Shown here one piece after another: positions 1-8,775 of a stretch of DNA of 35,234 nt. A program made the translations under genes and the position numbers. The notes under the pieces were generated by a model, which worked only from the letters and a program-made list of their open reading frames with translations, was not told the origin of the DNA and did not search any database. How positions within the stretch are numbered: position 1 is the first letter of the stretch; the number at the start of each line of letters is the position of its first letter. Source of the stretch: Capnocytophaga canis (GTDB taxonomy: Bacteria > Bacteroidota > Bacteroidia > Flavobacteriales > Flavobacteriaceae); assembly GCF_000827555.1 (NCBI RefSeq), contig NZ_CDOI01000113.1, positions 1 through 35,234 of the forward strand, written 5' to 3'.

Positions 1-518
1 CCGCTATCCGAAAAGCTGTCGAATTTGCTGAAGACGATCCTTTACAGGCTTGGAAAGACATTACTCCATACTCCCCTACTCCAAACGATTGTGTAATTGG
101 TATAGCTGCTTCTGGAAGTACTCCTTACGTGATTGGTGGCGTACGAGAAGCCCGTAAAAATGGATTGCTCACAGCTTGTATCATCAATAATCCAAACGCT
201 CCGCTTTCCAAAGAGGTCGATATTCCTATCGAAATAAATGTAGGTGCTGAATTTGTCACAGGAAGCACTCGAATGAAAAGTGGTACTTCTCAAAAGTTAG
301 TACTTAACATGATCTCAACCGCTCTTATGATTAAAATTGGTCGGGTGAAAGGTAATAAAATGGTCAATATGCAATTAAACAACCACAAATTAGTGGATAG
401 AGGTATCCGATTTGTTATGGATGAACTCCAAATAGATTACCCCATTGCTGAACAACTTTTAAAAGAAAATGGTTCAGTAAAAAAAGCAATAGACGCATAC
501 CGCAAACAACTATATTAA
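1..518 (+). CDS. murQ: N-acetylmuramic acid 6-phosphate etherase, C-terminal part (cut by window start)
   Basis: The reading frame is already open at base 3 and runs to a TAA at 516-518, so only about the last 171 residues are present. MurQ cleaves the lactyl ether of MurNAc-6-phosphate to give GlcNAc-6-phosphate and D-lactate in the cytoplasm, a step in peptidoglycan recycling or external MurNAc use. The SIS sugar-phosphate fold is recognisable from SGSTPYVIGGVREA and from the family hallmark GSTRMKSGTSQK, followed by a helical C-terminal tail typical of MurQ. Translation must not be started at the ATG at 129, because conserved MurQ sequence continues upstream of it. It converges on prmC with only 16 bp between the stops. 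The start and any upstream kinase or transporter lie outside the window. Confidence 0.95.
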   Translation, partial: AIRKAVEFAEDDPLQAWKDITPYSPTPNDCVIGIAASGSTPYVIGGVREARKNGLLTACIINNPNAPLSKEVDIPIEINVGAEFVTGSTRMKSGTSQKLVLNMISTALMIKIGRVKGNKMVNMQLNNHKLVDRGIRFVMDELQIDYPIAEQLLKENGSVKKAIDAYRKQLY

Positions 519-525
519 CTGTTAC

Positions 526-549
526 GAAAAAAAGCTATAACATAGCCTT
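526..549 (-). terminator. Intrinsic terminator overlapping the prmC stop
   Basis: Read on the minus strand, AAGGCTAT and ATAGCTTT form an 8-bp stem (one G-U pair) around a GTT loop, followed by a run of T. The stem includes the last codons and TAG of prmC. It probably ends the thiolase-to-prmC transcript just before murQ. Confidence 0.6.
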
Positions 550-1380
550 TATCATCCTTGGATTGCCATGCAAATCGTTACGCAATTGAACCTCGGAAAA
601 GCCTTTGGCATATAACATGTTAACAGTCTCAATTCCTAAATATTGATTAATTTCAAAAAAAAGTTTTCCCTTGGGGGCTAGTGATTTCTGAGCCAAATCA
701 GCTATTTTCTCGTAGAAGATAAGTGGATTTTCATCGCTTACAAACAAAGCCAAATCAGGTTCATAACCCAATACATTTTGCTTCATTTCTTGTTTTTCCA
801 AATTGCGAACATATGGGGGATTCGACACGATAATGTCGTATGTATGTAACAGGGTGTCTGTTTGTAAAATATCTTGATGTATAAAACGAACAGAAACTAC
901 ATTTTCTATTGCATTTTTTTGAGCTATACTAAGAGCCTTTTGTGAAATATCCAAGGCACTAATCTTTGAAGCAGGTCTTTCTTTAGCAATTGAAATAGAA
1001 ATACACCCACTGCCACACCCTATATCCAATATATTGTATTGTTGATTTTCAGAAGTTTCATCAAGAATCCAAGCTACCAACTCCTCGGTTTCCTGCCGTG
1101 GAATCAGTACATCTTCATTTACAAAGAAACGATTTCCAAAGAAGAAAGTTTCTCCAAAAATATATTGAATCGGTTTTTCAATGAAGAGTTCATCAATTGC
1201 GGTCAAAATACGCTGCTTTTCATCGACAGAAAGATCTTTATCGGGATACAGATGTACTTCAGTTCGAGAAGAATTCGTATAAAATTCTAACAAAAGAAAA
1301 TAGAGGGATTGTAGTTCCCTCGATTCGTATTTCTCATTTAATTTATAGACAAGATACTCTTTTAATTGTCTGAAATTCAT
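535..1380 (-). CDS. prmC: Peptide chain release factor N5-glutamine methyltransferase
   Basis: PrmC (HemK) methylates the glutamine of the GGQ motif in release factors 1 and 2 using S-adenosylmethionine, which makes peptide release efficient. The 281-residue protein has the usual length. It has the helical N-terminal release-factor binding domain (about 1-85, ending in the QYIFGE signature at 72-77). A Rossmann methyltransferase domain follows, with DIGCGSGC at 119-126 for SAM binding and the catalytic NPPY at 187-190 that holds the target glutamine amide. It is the last gene of a tight minus-strand cluster. Its ATG is only 4 bp after the stop of the GH73-LysM gene, so it is very likely co-transcribed with it. 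Confidence 0.95.
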   Translation of the reverse strand: MNFRQLKEYLVYKLNEKYESRELQSLYFLLLEFYTNSSRTEVHLYPDKDLSVDEKQRILTAIDELFIEKPIQYIFGETFFFGNRFFVNEDVLIPRQETEELVAWILDETSENQQYNILDIGCGSGCISISIAKERPASKISALDISQKALSIAQKNAIENVVSVRFIHQDILQTDTLLHTYDIIVSNPPYVRNLEKQEMKQNVLGYEPDLALFVSDENPLIFYEKIADLAQKSLAPKGKLFFEINQYLGIETVNMLYAKGFSEVQLRNDLHGNPRMIKAML

Positions 1381-1384
1381 GAAT

Positions 1385-2341
1385 TTAATTTAACCTCAAT
1401 TCCTGACCTACTTGTAAATTATTACTTGTAATGTCATTCAAATTATTAAGTTTCATAATCTGGTTAACAGGCACTTTTTGTTCTCTCGAAATTTTGTAAA
1501 GCGTATCCCCTGCTTGTACCACATAGTAAACTGGACTTCCTTCAGTTGATGGTTTTGCAAATGTCTCTACTGGCTCAACTACTGGCTCAACTGCCTTAAC
1601 GCTGTCTTTTTGAGTCTGTTGGGTACGCAAAGCGTCTGTAATAGCAATCCCTTGATTATCAGCCTTGATCACAAGATTGTCATACTCATAGAGTTTATAA
1701 CGCTTAATGATAGCAATCAACTTTTGAGCATATTGAGGATCGGTGGCATATCCTGCTTTTTTGAGTCCATGAGCCCATTTTTCATAATCGTTGATAGCTA
1801 AAGTGAACAACGAAGCATAGCGACTGCGATTTACCAGAAACTGTGAATGGTCTTCAAACGATTCAAAAGCATATTTATAACGGCGGAAACATTCTCCCTT
1901 TTCATCATCATCATGAGTAATCGTTTTACCTTTCCAAGCAGAATGACACTTGATTCCGAAATGATTATTGCCATACCGTGCTAAACGTCCTTGCCCTGAA
2001 GCACTTTCTAAGATTCCTTGAGCTAAAGTAATACTTGCTGGAATTCTATAACGTTGCATTTCTACCATTGAAATTTCTTTGTAATCCTCTATATATTTGA
2101 GTGTTACAGCAGTTGTCACAGGCATTGCTGGTGGAATTTCGTGATATATTTCCTCCGAACTTTCGTATTTCTTTAATTTCTCATTGACAAGTTCTCTAGT
2201 CTTCTTGTCAATATTTTTAGGCATAGGACGTTGTCCTCGATGAGTTACTTTTTTGGGATTTTTCGGATTTTTGTAATATCTTGAAGAACAAGACACTAAA
2301 ATCGACAAAAACGCCAACAAAAATAGTATTTTTTTAAACAT
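1385..2341 (-). CDS. Glucosaminidase (GH73) lipoprotein with C-terminal LysM
   Basis: This is a predicted cell-envelope peptidoglycan hydrolase that cuts beta-N-acetylglucosaminyl bonds. A lipoprotein signal is clear: KK, a hydrophobic stretch and the lipobox LVSC, with lipidated Cys18. A glucosaminidase domain spans roughly residues 85-215, with the likely catalytic Glu112 in the family-typical AQGILESASGQGRL, then GNNHFGIKC and later KKAGYATDPQYAQKL. One LysM domain (about 271-318, VVQAGDTLYKISREQ) binds peptidoglycan. The linker at about 240-270 is low-complexity with VEPVVEPVET. The first 8 bp overlap the end of the upstream PLP-enzyme gene and prmC follows after 4 bp, so translation is probably coupled. 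It resembles FlgJ/SagA-type hydrolases but has no flagellar context; a role in cell separation is inference. Confidence 0.92.
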   Translation of the reverse strand: MFKKILFLLAFLSILVSCSSRYYKNPKNPKKVTHRGQRPMPKNIDKKTRELVNEKLKKYESSEEIYHEIPPAMPVTTAVTLKYIEDYKEISMVEMQRYRIPASITLAQGILESASGQGRLARYGNNHFGIKCHSAWKGKTITHDDDEKGECFRRYKYAFESFEDHSQFLVNRSRYASLFTLAINDYEKWAHGLKKAGYATDPQYAQKLIAIIKRYKLYEYDNLVIKADNQGIAITDALRTQQTQKDSVKAVEPVVEPVETFAKPSTEGSPVYYVVQAGDTLYKISREQKVPVNQIMKLNNLNDITSNNLQVGQELRLN

Positions 2342-3260
2342 AATTCAAGATTTCTTTACTTTTCCTTAATCTCCTCTCATTAAATCCTGCAATTCCTTGC
2401 AAACCTCCTGTGTGAATCGCAAGTATTTTTGTATTCGGTTCAAAATACCCCCGGTTTGCGAGGGCAAAAATAGCAAAAATCATTTTACCCACATAAATTG
2501 GGTCTAAAGAAATATTCGTTTTTTCGTTAAAGTTATTCAAAAATCGTATTAAATCATCGTTAATCTTTGCATATCCGCCAAAATGGTAATCGTGTATGAG
2601 CTTCCAATTGTTTTTTGAAACATATTTTTTAATGACTTCTTCTAAAAATTTTCCTTTCAAAGCAGGAAACCCCAAAACCTTCTGATGTGGAAAACTGCTG
2701 TTTATCAATCCTGCCATAGTTCCTCCCGTACCAACGGCTGTGCAAATTACATCAAATGAAGCATCATCGGAAATCAAAATTTCTTGACAACCCTGTACAG
2801 CCAGAATGTTTGTCCCTCCCTCTGGTAACACATAAACATCTGTACCATAATTGTGTAACAAATTATTTAAAAACTCTAAGCTGTCTTTTAATCGATATTC
2901 AGTTCGGGTTACAAATCGAAATTCCATACCACAACGCTGTGCAAATCTTAGAGTTGGATTTTCATGAATTTTGTCGCACAACTCTTCCCCACGAATCACA
3001 CCGATGGTTTTCAATCCCATCAACTGTCCTGCAGCAGCAGTAGCGGCAATATGATTAGAATAAGCTCCTCCGAAAGTGAGTAATGTATTTTTTTGCTGTT
3101 TTTTAGCTTCTAAAATATTGTATTTCAACTTCCTAAGTTTATTCCCTGATACAAACGGATGATTTTTGTCTTCTCGTTTTAAATACAAAGAAATTCCATT
3201 GGGCAAATGTAAATTAACTTGCTGATTTTCAATAGTTATGTCAGAAAATATATCCATCAT
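2334..3260 (-). CDS. PLP-dependent D-cysteine desulfhydrase / ACC deaminase-like enzyme
   Basis: This is a fold-type II pyridoxal-phosphate enzyme of the 1-aminocyclopropane-1-carboxylate deaminase / D-cysteine desulfhydrase family (308 residues, slightly short for the family). The expected cofactor lysine is Lys41 in SGNKLRKL, followed by the substrate/PLP-contacting TFGGAYSNHIAATAAAG. The phosphate-binding glycine-rich turn is the later AVGTGGTMAGL. Members may act on D-cysteine, 2,3-diaminopropionate or ACC, and sequence alone does not decide which. I favour a desulfhydrase-like amino-acid role, because ACC is not an expected substrate in an animal-associated flavobacterium. The gene begins with two consecutive ATGs, so the start is uncertain by one codon. 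It sits 21 bp after the thiolase gene and overlaps the next gene by 8 bp. Confidence 0.85.
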   Translation of the reverse strand: MMDIFSDITIENQQVNLHLPNGISLYLKREDKNHPFVSGNKLRKLKYNILEAKKQQKNTLLTFGGAYSNHIAATAAAGQLMGLKTIGVIRGEELCDKIHENPTLRFAQRCGMEFRFVTRTEYRLKDSLEFLNNLLHNYGTDVYVLPEGGTNILAVQGCQEILISDDASFDVICTAVGTGGTMAGLINSSFPHQKVLGFPALKGKFLEEVIKKYVSKNNWKLIHDYHFGGYAKINDDLIRFLNNFNEKTNISLDPIYVGKMIFAIFALANRGYFEPNTKILAIHTGGLQGIAGFNERRLRKSKEILNYV

Positions 3261-3281
3261 ATTTCAGAAAATATTTAACTC

Positions 3282-4460
3282 CTAAAAAACCTCAAAAATT
3301 CCGGCTGCTCCCTGACCTGTACCGACACACATAGAAACCATTCCATACTTCTGGTTACGGCGTTTCATTTCATCAAATAGTTGCACTGAGAGTTTTGCTC
3401 CCGTACACCCTAACGGATGTCCTAAAGCTATCGCTCCCCCATTCACATTAATAATTTCAGGATTCAAATCCAATTCTCGAATTACTGCTAAGGTTTGTGC
3501 CGCAAAGGCCTCATTCAACTCAATCATTTGAATGTCACTGAGTTGTAACCCAGATTGTTTCAAAGCCTTAGGAATAGCTTTAACAGGCCCAATCCCCATA
3601 ATACTTGGTGGTACACCTGCAACGGCATATGTTATCAATCGAGCTATAGGATTAATATTCAGTTTTTTGACTAATTCCTCACTCATCAGCAACAAAAAAG
3701 CAGCTCCATCACTTGTTTGGGAAGAGTTTCCTGCCGTAACACTACCTCCTTTTGCAAAAACAGGTTTTAGTTTTGCTAATGCCTCTAATGAGGTATCACT
3801 ACGTGGCCCTTCATCAGTTTTAAAGGTGTATGTTCGTGCGGTACGAATCCCATTTCTAAGTAGCACTTCCTCTACTTGAATAGGTGCTATCTGACCCTCA
3901 AATCGTTTTTCGGTCAGAGCTTTGACTGCCTTTTGATGCGATTGAAACGCGAACATATCTTGATCTTCTCGCGAGATATTAAACTGACAAGCTACTTTTT
4001 CGGCGGTAAGTCCCATTCCCCAATAGAAATCTTCATTCCCTTGCATAACTGATTTATAATCAGGTGAAGGACGGTATCCTCCAAAAGGGATATAACTCAT
4101 ACTTTCCACGCCTCCCGCTATGATGCAGTCTGCCATACCAGACTGAATTTTTGCCATTGCAATAGCAACACTTTCTAGTCCCGATGCACAATATCGATTA
4201 ATGGTCATCCCAGGCACTTGGTCGGTCTGCAAACCCATTAAGGAAATAATCCTTCCCACATTTAGCCCTTGCTCTGCCTCGGGAACAGCACTCCCTACAA
4301 TGACATCATCAATCATAGTTTTATCAAAATCAGTCATTTGTGAAATCATATAGGCAATAGTTTCAGCCGCTAACTCGTCCGGACGCTTGAAACGAAGCAA
4401 TCCACGAGGAGCTTTTCCAACAGCCGTACGATAGGCTTTTACAATATAGGTTGCTTTCAT
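3282..4460 (-). CDS. fadA: Acetyl-CoA C-acyltransferase (thiolase)
   Basis: Thiolases cleave 3-ketoacyl-CoA with CoA (beta-oxidation) or condense two acetyl-CoA. The 392-residue length and all catalytic signatures are intact: nucleophile Cys91 in NRYCASGLE, His348 in [16 protein letters not shown], and the general acid/base Cys378 in [10 protein letters not shown]. The N-terminal [15 protein letters not shown] and the long loop sequence resemble FadA-type degradative thiolases more than short-chain acetoacetyl-CoA thiolases, but this is a judgement by eye. No FadB partner lies in the window; an acyl-CoA ligase is 1.2 kb away on the same strand. It appears to be the first gene of the thiolase/PLP enzyme/GH73/prmC cluster. 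I see no consensus TAnnTTTG in its upstream 168 bp. Confidence 0.92.
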   Translation of the reverse strand: MKATYIVKAYRTAVGKAPRGLLRFKRPDELAAETIAYMISQMTDFDKTMIDDVIVGSAVPEAEQGLNVGRIISLMGLQTDQVPGMTINRYCASGLESVAIAMAKIQSGMADCIIAGGVESMSYIPFGGYRPSPDYKSVMQGNEDFYWGMGLTAEKVACQFNISREDQDMFAFQSHQKAVKALTEKRFEGQIAPIQVEEVLLRNGIRTARTYTFKTDEGPRSDTSLEALAKLKPVFAKGGSVTAGNSSQTSDGAAFLLLMSEELVKKLNINPIARLITYAVAGVPPSIMGIGPVKAIPKALKQSGLQLSDIQMIELNEAFAAQTLAVIRELDLNPEIINVNGGAIALGHPLGCTGAKLSVQLFDEMKRRNQKYGMVSMCVGTGQGAAGIFEVF

Positions 4461-4628
4461 AATGTTGCTTATTTAACCATAACATTCAACAACGAAGACA
4501 AATTCTTGTGCTAACTGACCTTATTTTTCAAAAGTTTATTTTAAAAAATAGAGATACAGAACTTCTAAAATTTGGATTCTTGAAGTATATAATATCAACA
4601 AAATCAAATTCTGCGAAAAAACGATTAT

Positions 4629-5567
4629 TTAGAAATCTTTTAAGGTGCTGATAAACTTCCTCGAAATAATTTCATCTTGTTGCAACTGAGCTTTTAATGC
4701 TTCTATTGAATCAAATTTTTGTTCAGTGCGATGGTATTGTAAAAAATAGATTTGTAGGGTTTCTCCGTATATATCCTTATCAAAATCAAAGAAAAACACT
4801 TCCATAGAAGGCTCTTTGCCTGGTATAGTTGGATTCTTTCCGATACTCATCATGCCATATATCTTTTTGCCACTGATGATGCTATAAACGATGTAAATAC
4901 CATCTTTGGGAATTAGCTTGTACGGAAAATCTACCTGAATATTAGCTGTGGGGAAACCTATTTCCCTACCAAGTTTCATGCCGTGAACAACTTGTCCGGT
5001 AATCAAAAAAGGGCTTCCAAGGTAGTCCCATGCTTTCTTCACATCGCCTTGAGCTAAGGCTTCGCGTATTTTGGTAGAACTAACCGATACTTCGTTTATT
5101 TCCTTTGCTGAAATTTCTTCTACTTCAAAGCCGTATTGTACTCCAAATTGACGCATATCATCAATATCAGCTGTTCGATTTCGCCCAAAGCGATGATCGT
5201 ACCCAATCACTACTTTTTTCATATTCAGAGTTTTAATTAAAAACTCCTCCACAAATTCCCGAGCCGACATTTGTGAAAATTTTTCATCAAACGGATGGGT
5301 TATCAATTGGTCTATACCTAACGTAGACAACTTCTGACTTTTCTCTTCCAAGGTATAGATCAATTTCAAATCATTACAGTGTTGTACTACCATTCTCGGA
5401 TGTGGAAAAAAAGTAAAAATGGTTGAGTACCAATCTCTTTGGTTAGCTTCTTCCACCAACTTTCGAATAATTTTTTGATGCCCCAAATGCACCCCATCAA
5501 ATGTTCCGATGGTAATAACACTTCCCTTGGAAGCTTTGAATTTGGAAATATCGGTTATCTCTTTCAC
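4629..5567 (-). CDS. ribF: Bifunctional riboflavin kinase / FAD synthetase
   Basis: RibF phosphorylates riboflavin to FMN and adenylylates FMN to FAD in the cytosol. At 312 residues it has the normal length. The N-terminal nucleotidyltransferase domain shows GTFDGVHLGH at 21-30 and VSSTKIREAL at 162-171. The C-terminal kinase domain begins near 185 and has the FMN/ATP-binding GREIGFPTANI at 200-210. Both activities look intact. It lies 119 bp downstream of the acyl-CoA ligase gene on the same strand and could be read from that promoter, because I see no good minus-strand TAnnTTTG in the gap. No riboswitch-like leader is visible. Confidence 0.95.
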   Translation of the reverse strand: MKEITDISKFKASKGSVITIGTFDGVHLGHQKIIRKLVEEANQRDWYSTIFTFFPHPRMVVQHCNDLKLIYTLEEKSQKLSTLGIDQLITHPFDEKFSQMSAREFVEEFLIKTLNMKKVVIGYDHRFGRNRTADIDDMRQFGVQYGFEVEEISAKEINEVSVSSTKIREALAQGDVKKAWDYLGSPFLITGQVVHGMKLGREIGFPTANIQVDFPYKLIPKDGIYIVYSIISGKKIYGMMSIGKNPTIPGKEPSMEVFFFDFDKDIYGETLQIYFLQYHRTEQKFDSIEALKAQLQQDEIISRKFISTLKDF

Positions 5568-5686
5568 GTACAGTTGTTATATTTTCTTGTAGTTGGCTTG
5601 AGATTGTATACTATCTTTGCATACAAAAATCTTTACCAGCTAGAAATTCAGGTAAAACTCTATTTGTTGGTCGTTAAACTTTTAAA
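5568..5686 (+). promoter_or_regulatory. Orphan plus-strand promoter-like site with a following hairpin
   Basis: TATCTTTG at 5612-5619 is a perfect TAnnTTTG element, with TTG 22 bp upstream at 5587-5589. It points right, although both flanking genes are on the minus strand. About 11 bases after the element, TTTACC and GGTAAA can pair (6 bp, 13-base loop). No credible ORF follows, so a transcript would be a small RNA or an antisense RNA to the 3' end of the acyl-CoA ligase gene. Confidence 0.3.
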
Positions 5687-7456
5687 CTAAGCGTAGAACG
5701 ATTTATAAAGTTCGGAATATTTTTCTTTAATAATACGACGTTTTAGTTTCAAAGTTGGGGTCAGATGCCCTGCGTCAATGCTCCACTCATCGGGTGTAAG
5801 TCCAAAAACTTTGATCTTCTCCCATTGTCCCAAGTACTCGTTAGCCCGCTCAACCTCTTTTCTAATTCGGTCAAATAATTTTTTGTTGGCTATTATTTTC
5901 TCATTGCTACTTTCAAGATTAATTCCACGGCGTTTTGCCCATTCTTTCACAAAAGGGAAATTCAATTGAATGATTGCCGCAGGCATCTTTTCTCCCTCAC
6001 CCACCACCATAGCTTGTTCAATGAATCTGGATTGTTTCAAAAGACTTTCAATGCGTTGTGGCGTAATGTACTTTCCTCCCGATGTTTTGAAAATTTCTTT
6101 CTTACGGTCGGTGATTTTTAAAAATCCTTCTTTGTCCAACTCCCCAATATCTCCTGTATGGAAATAACCATCAACAATAGCCTGTGCAGTCATTTGAGGA
6201 TCTTTAAAGTAACCTAACATCACGTTGTCTCCTTTACAAAGAATTTCGCCGTCTTCAGCAATTTTCACCTCAACATTGTTGATAGGTTTTCCTACAGTGC
6301 CTATTTTCAAATATTTACCTGATTTTCGATTCACAGAAATTACGGGAGATGTTTCTGTAAGTCCATATCCTTCAACGATATTCAATCCTGCAGCACAAAA
6401 TACTCGATTTAAACGATTTTGTAATGCGGCACTTCCCGATACAATCAATTGCAGTTCTCCCCCCAAGGCCTCCTGCCACTTTTTGAATATCAATTTACGA
6501 GCAATTCCCAATTTAAAACCATACCAAAAACCATTCGCTCCATAAGGTTTATATGCAAACCCCAAATCCAACGCCCAGAAAAATAATTTCTTTTTAATGC
6601 CAGAGAGTTCCGTACCTTTGGTATAAATCTTATCATATACCTTTTCAAGTAAACGCGGAACGACTGTCATCAAATGAGGTTTTACTTCCTTAATATTTTC
6701 TCCCATTTTTTCAATGGATTCAGCAAAATGAATTCGCATGAAATTATACTGATAGAAATATGTCAGCATACGTTCAAAAATATGGCATACAGGCAAAAAA
6801 CTCAAACAACGAGAACCTGCTTTTATGGGAAGCCTGTCTTCACAGTTTAACACATTGGAAATTATGTTTTTATGTGACAACATCACTCCTTTCGGACGAT
6901 CTGTTGTTCCTGAAGTGTATATGATGGTAGCTAAATCTGTTCCATGAATTTGTTTTTTATAATTTTCAACTTCGGGTTGGTTATTTTCATCAACACCCAA
7001 GTTTAAAATTTCTTTCCAACTGTGTGCATAAGGAACAGTGTCAAAGGTGTAAATCCCTTTCAAATGAGGTAATTTATCTTGAATTGAGGTAATTTTATCA
7101 AGCAATTGTTTATCAGAAACAAAGCAATATTTACATTCTGCGTGATTGAAGATATATTCGTAATCTTCCAATGAAATAGTTGGATAGACGGGTACGTTTT
7201 GAGCACCTATTTGCAAAATACCCATATCTAAAACGTGCCACTCAGTGCGATTATTGGATGAAATGACTGCTATTTTATCATCTTTTTCCACTCCTAAACG
7301 TAGCAAACCTCGACTAACTTGATTTATTTTTTGAATATAGGTTTCAGTGGACGTTTTTTCCCATTTTCCGTCGTATTTTGTTACGAAAGCATCTTCCAAA
7401 GGAAAGTTTTTTAGCTGATAATACGGAATATCAAACAAACGGGTAACTTCATTCAT
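5687..7456 (-). CDS. Long-chain fatty acid-CoA ligase (AMP-forming)
   Basis: The enzyme activates fatty acids with ATP and CoA at the inner membrane face. I start it at the ATG at 7456 (589 residues, beginning MNEVTRLFDIP). The frame stays open to a TTG at 7513, but that codon coincides with the promoter's -33 element and the -7 element lies at 7484-7491. The adenylate-forming motifs are present: ATIIYTSGTTDRPKG near residue 181, VEGYGLTETSP, YFHTGDIGELD, and ITDRKKEIFKTSGGKYI. It belongs to the FadD15/ACSL-like branch of long bacterial ligases. One oddity is that the usual glycine after TSGTT is Asp (GAT codon). The enzyme may still work, but this position is strongly conserved. Confidence 0.9.
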   Translation of the reverse strand: MNEVTRLFDIPYYQLKNFPLEDAFVTKYDGKWEKTSTETYIQKINQVSRGLLRLGVEKDDKIAVISSNNRTEWHVLDMGILQIGAQNVPVYPTISLEDYEYIFNHAECKYCFVSDKQLLDKITSIQDKLPHLKGIYTFDTVPYAHSWKEILNLGVDENNQPEVENYKKQIHGTDLATIIYTSGTTDRPKGVMLSHKNIISNVLNCEDRLPIKAGSRCLSFLPVCHIFERMLTYFYQYNFMRIHFAESIEKMGENIKEVKPHLMTVVPRLLEKVYDKIYTKGTELSGIKKKLFFWALDLGFAYKPYGANGFWYGFKLGIARKLIFKKWQEALGGELQLIVSGSAALQNRLNRVFCAAGLNIVEGYGLTETSPVISVNRKSGKYLKIGTVGKPINNVEVKIAEDGEILCKGDNVMLGYFKDPQMTAQAIVDGYFHTGDIGELDKEGFLKITDRKKEIFKTSGGKYITPQRIESLLKQSRFIEQAMVVGEGEKMPAAIIQLNFPFVKEWAKRRGINLESSNEKIIANKKLFDRIRKEVERANEYLGQWEKIKVFGLTPDEWSIDAGHLTPTLKLKRRIIKEKYSELYKSFYA

Positions 7457-7483
7457 TTTGCTCAAAATTTTAAAATCAACACG

Positions 7484-7513
7484 CAAAGTAACAATAAAAA
7501 GTGGTAAAAACAA
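7484..7513 (-). promoter_or_regulatory. Promoter of the acyl-CoA ligase gene
   Basis: On the minus strand TTG (7513-7511) is followed after 19 bp by TTACTTTG (7491-7484), one mismatch from TAnnTTTG. Transcription would begin near 7478, 22 bases before the ATG at 7456. This makes the upstream TTG start unlikely. Confidence 0.5.
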
Positions 7514-7989
7514 TTTTTTTTGACATTTTTTTGTCGATATTTGGATTTAACTTTTTTATTATTGATTGATTTACAGAACAATAAATCAGATGAAATATAA
7601 AAAAACAATACAATCATAACATTAGTATTTTAGCATTAGTAAAGTTTTGTAAAACGATTATTTAAATTTGATTTGTACATTAAAACAAACCAGAAACGAC
7701 AACACTTTTTGAAGATAATCTTCTTAATTTGAGCAATATAACGAAAAAATAAAATATTTCGGTAAATCATTAGTAGACTATCTTTACAAAACAAATTATG
7801 GTTACATATAAATTGTCAGTGAAATTCTTTACGAATACAATTCTGTTTTCTATAGGATTTGGCACCTTTTTTACTATATTTGTGCTTTAAGAATCTGTGG
7901 AGCGTGACTCTACCGTTATTTATATTTCACAAAATCACAACCTTATTATTTAATTATCAACGATTTATACAACAATACCTAAATATTTT
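7514..7989. other. AT-rich intergenic region between divergent genes
   Basis: No conserved gene is visible. A 30-codon open frame (7798-7890, +) encodes a short lysine-led hydrophobic peptide. A one-mismatch -7 element, TATCTTTA, lies 19 bp before its ATG at 7779-7786. Such a peptide can arise by chance in AT-rich DNA. A perfect TATATTTG sits at 7875-7882, before the 205-residue secreted-protein gene. A small hairpin (GTGGAG, CTCTAC) lies near 7898-7914 in what would be that gene's leader. Confidence 0.4.
7875..7882 (+). promoter_or_regulatory. -7 element before the 205-residue secreted protein gene
   Basis: TATATTTG fits TAnnTTTG. No TTG is at the ideal distance (the nearest leaves 13 bp), so support is partial. 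The leader would be about 100 bases. Confidence 0.35.
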
Positions 7990-8607
7990 ATGAAGAGATT
8001 TACATTTTTACTATGCATCGCCTTTTTAAGCATTACTTTCGGACAGGAAAAAATAAAAGTAACTTCCGTCTATGGCAGTGAAAACAAAGAGGTACAAGTT
8101 TTATTAGATTTTGAAAATATCTACATCCAAACCCTTACCTTTCACGGGGCTACTATCAAAGGCAAACATTATGAAGTTACAATTTCAGAGTATGAAAACG
8201 GAAACCTTGTAAGAACAGAAACACTATTTGATGGTTCGGAGTCTGATTATTTCAGAAATCAATCCAATACTTTGCCCCTTACATTCTTCTTTAAAATGGC
8301 AGACGGTAAATTTAAAGGATTTTTGCGAGGTGAACGCTTTGGTAGTAAAAAAGTATATTTTGATTTGAAAAGTGAATCGGATATGTACGTTTTAAAGGAT
8401 TTCTTTGGTTCATCAAATGAATGGTTTTTTACGTCTGACACCAATAAAGCTACTGCTATTTTTGCTATCATTACCCCGAAAATCAATCCTGATGGCTCTG
8501 GCTCATACTGTGAAGTTGCCCAGTCAGATATTGCTCCCGAACGTTTCGGTACGCACTTTCTCATTCCGCATTACTTTTTAGTGTCCATTCGATTTAAGGA
8601 AAAATAA
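7990..8607 (+). CDS. Secreted protein of unknown function
   Basis: I do not recognise a family. The 205-residue product starts with a clear Sec signal peptide (KR, hydrophobic core LLCIAFLSITFG, probable cleavage before QEK). The mature part is about 185 residues with alternating short hydrophobic and polar segments, which suggests a beta-rich fold. It has a single mature cysteine and no obvious repeats, metal ligands or transmembrane segments. The C-terminal third contains ATAIFAIITPKINPDGSGSY. A periplasmic or surface location is inferred from the signal peptide. The metallophosphatase gene 168 bp downstream has its own promoter, so the two need not be functionally linked. Codon use looks like its neighbours. 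Confidence 0.8.
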   Translation: MKRFTFLLCIAFLSITFGQEKIKVTSVYGSENKEVQVLLDFENIYIQTLTFHGATIKGKHYEVTISEYENGNLVRTETLFDGSESDYFRNQSNTLPLTFFFKMADGKFKGFLRGERFGSKKVYFDLKSESDMYVLKDFFGSSNEWFFTSDTNKATAIFAIITPKINPDGSGSYCEVAQSDIAPERFGTHFLIPHYFLVSIRFKEK

Positions 8608-8658
8608 CCCGTAAACGACGCTTTCAAAAAGAAAACATAAAAAAAACAAAAGTACTTA

Positions 8659-8689
8659 TTGAATTTTCTACAATAAATTCATACCTTTG
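8659..8689 (+). promoter_or_regulatory. Promoter of the metallophosphatase gene
   Basis: TTG at 8659-8661, 20 bp, then TACCTTTG at 8682-8689. This is a full match to the Bacteroidota housekeeping promoter. The predicted leader is about 80 bases. Confidence 0.65.
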
Positions 8690-8775
8690 CGGTAGATGAC
8701 TTTGGTCAGAACACAAAATTTTTCAACTACAAAATAAATTGTAAATAGCAGAATCGCAATCATAGAAAAGAAATT

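Noticed and set aside
3532-3879. 115-codon plus-strand frame inside the thiolase gene
   Set aside because: It is the antisense shadow of conserved thiolase sequence and has no promoter or family resemblance.
8259-8564. 101-codon minus-strand frame within the 205-residue secreted-protein gene
   Set aside because: The plus-strand gene has a signal peptide and a promoter element; the minus frame has neither.
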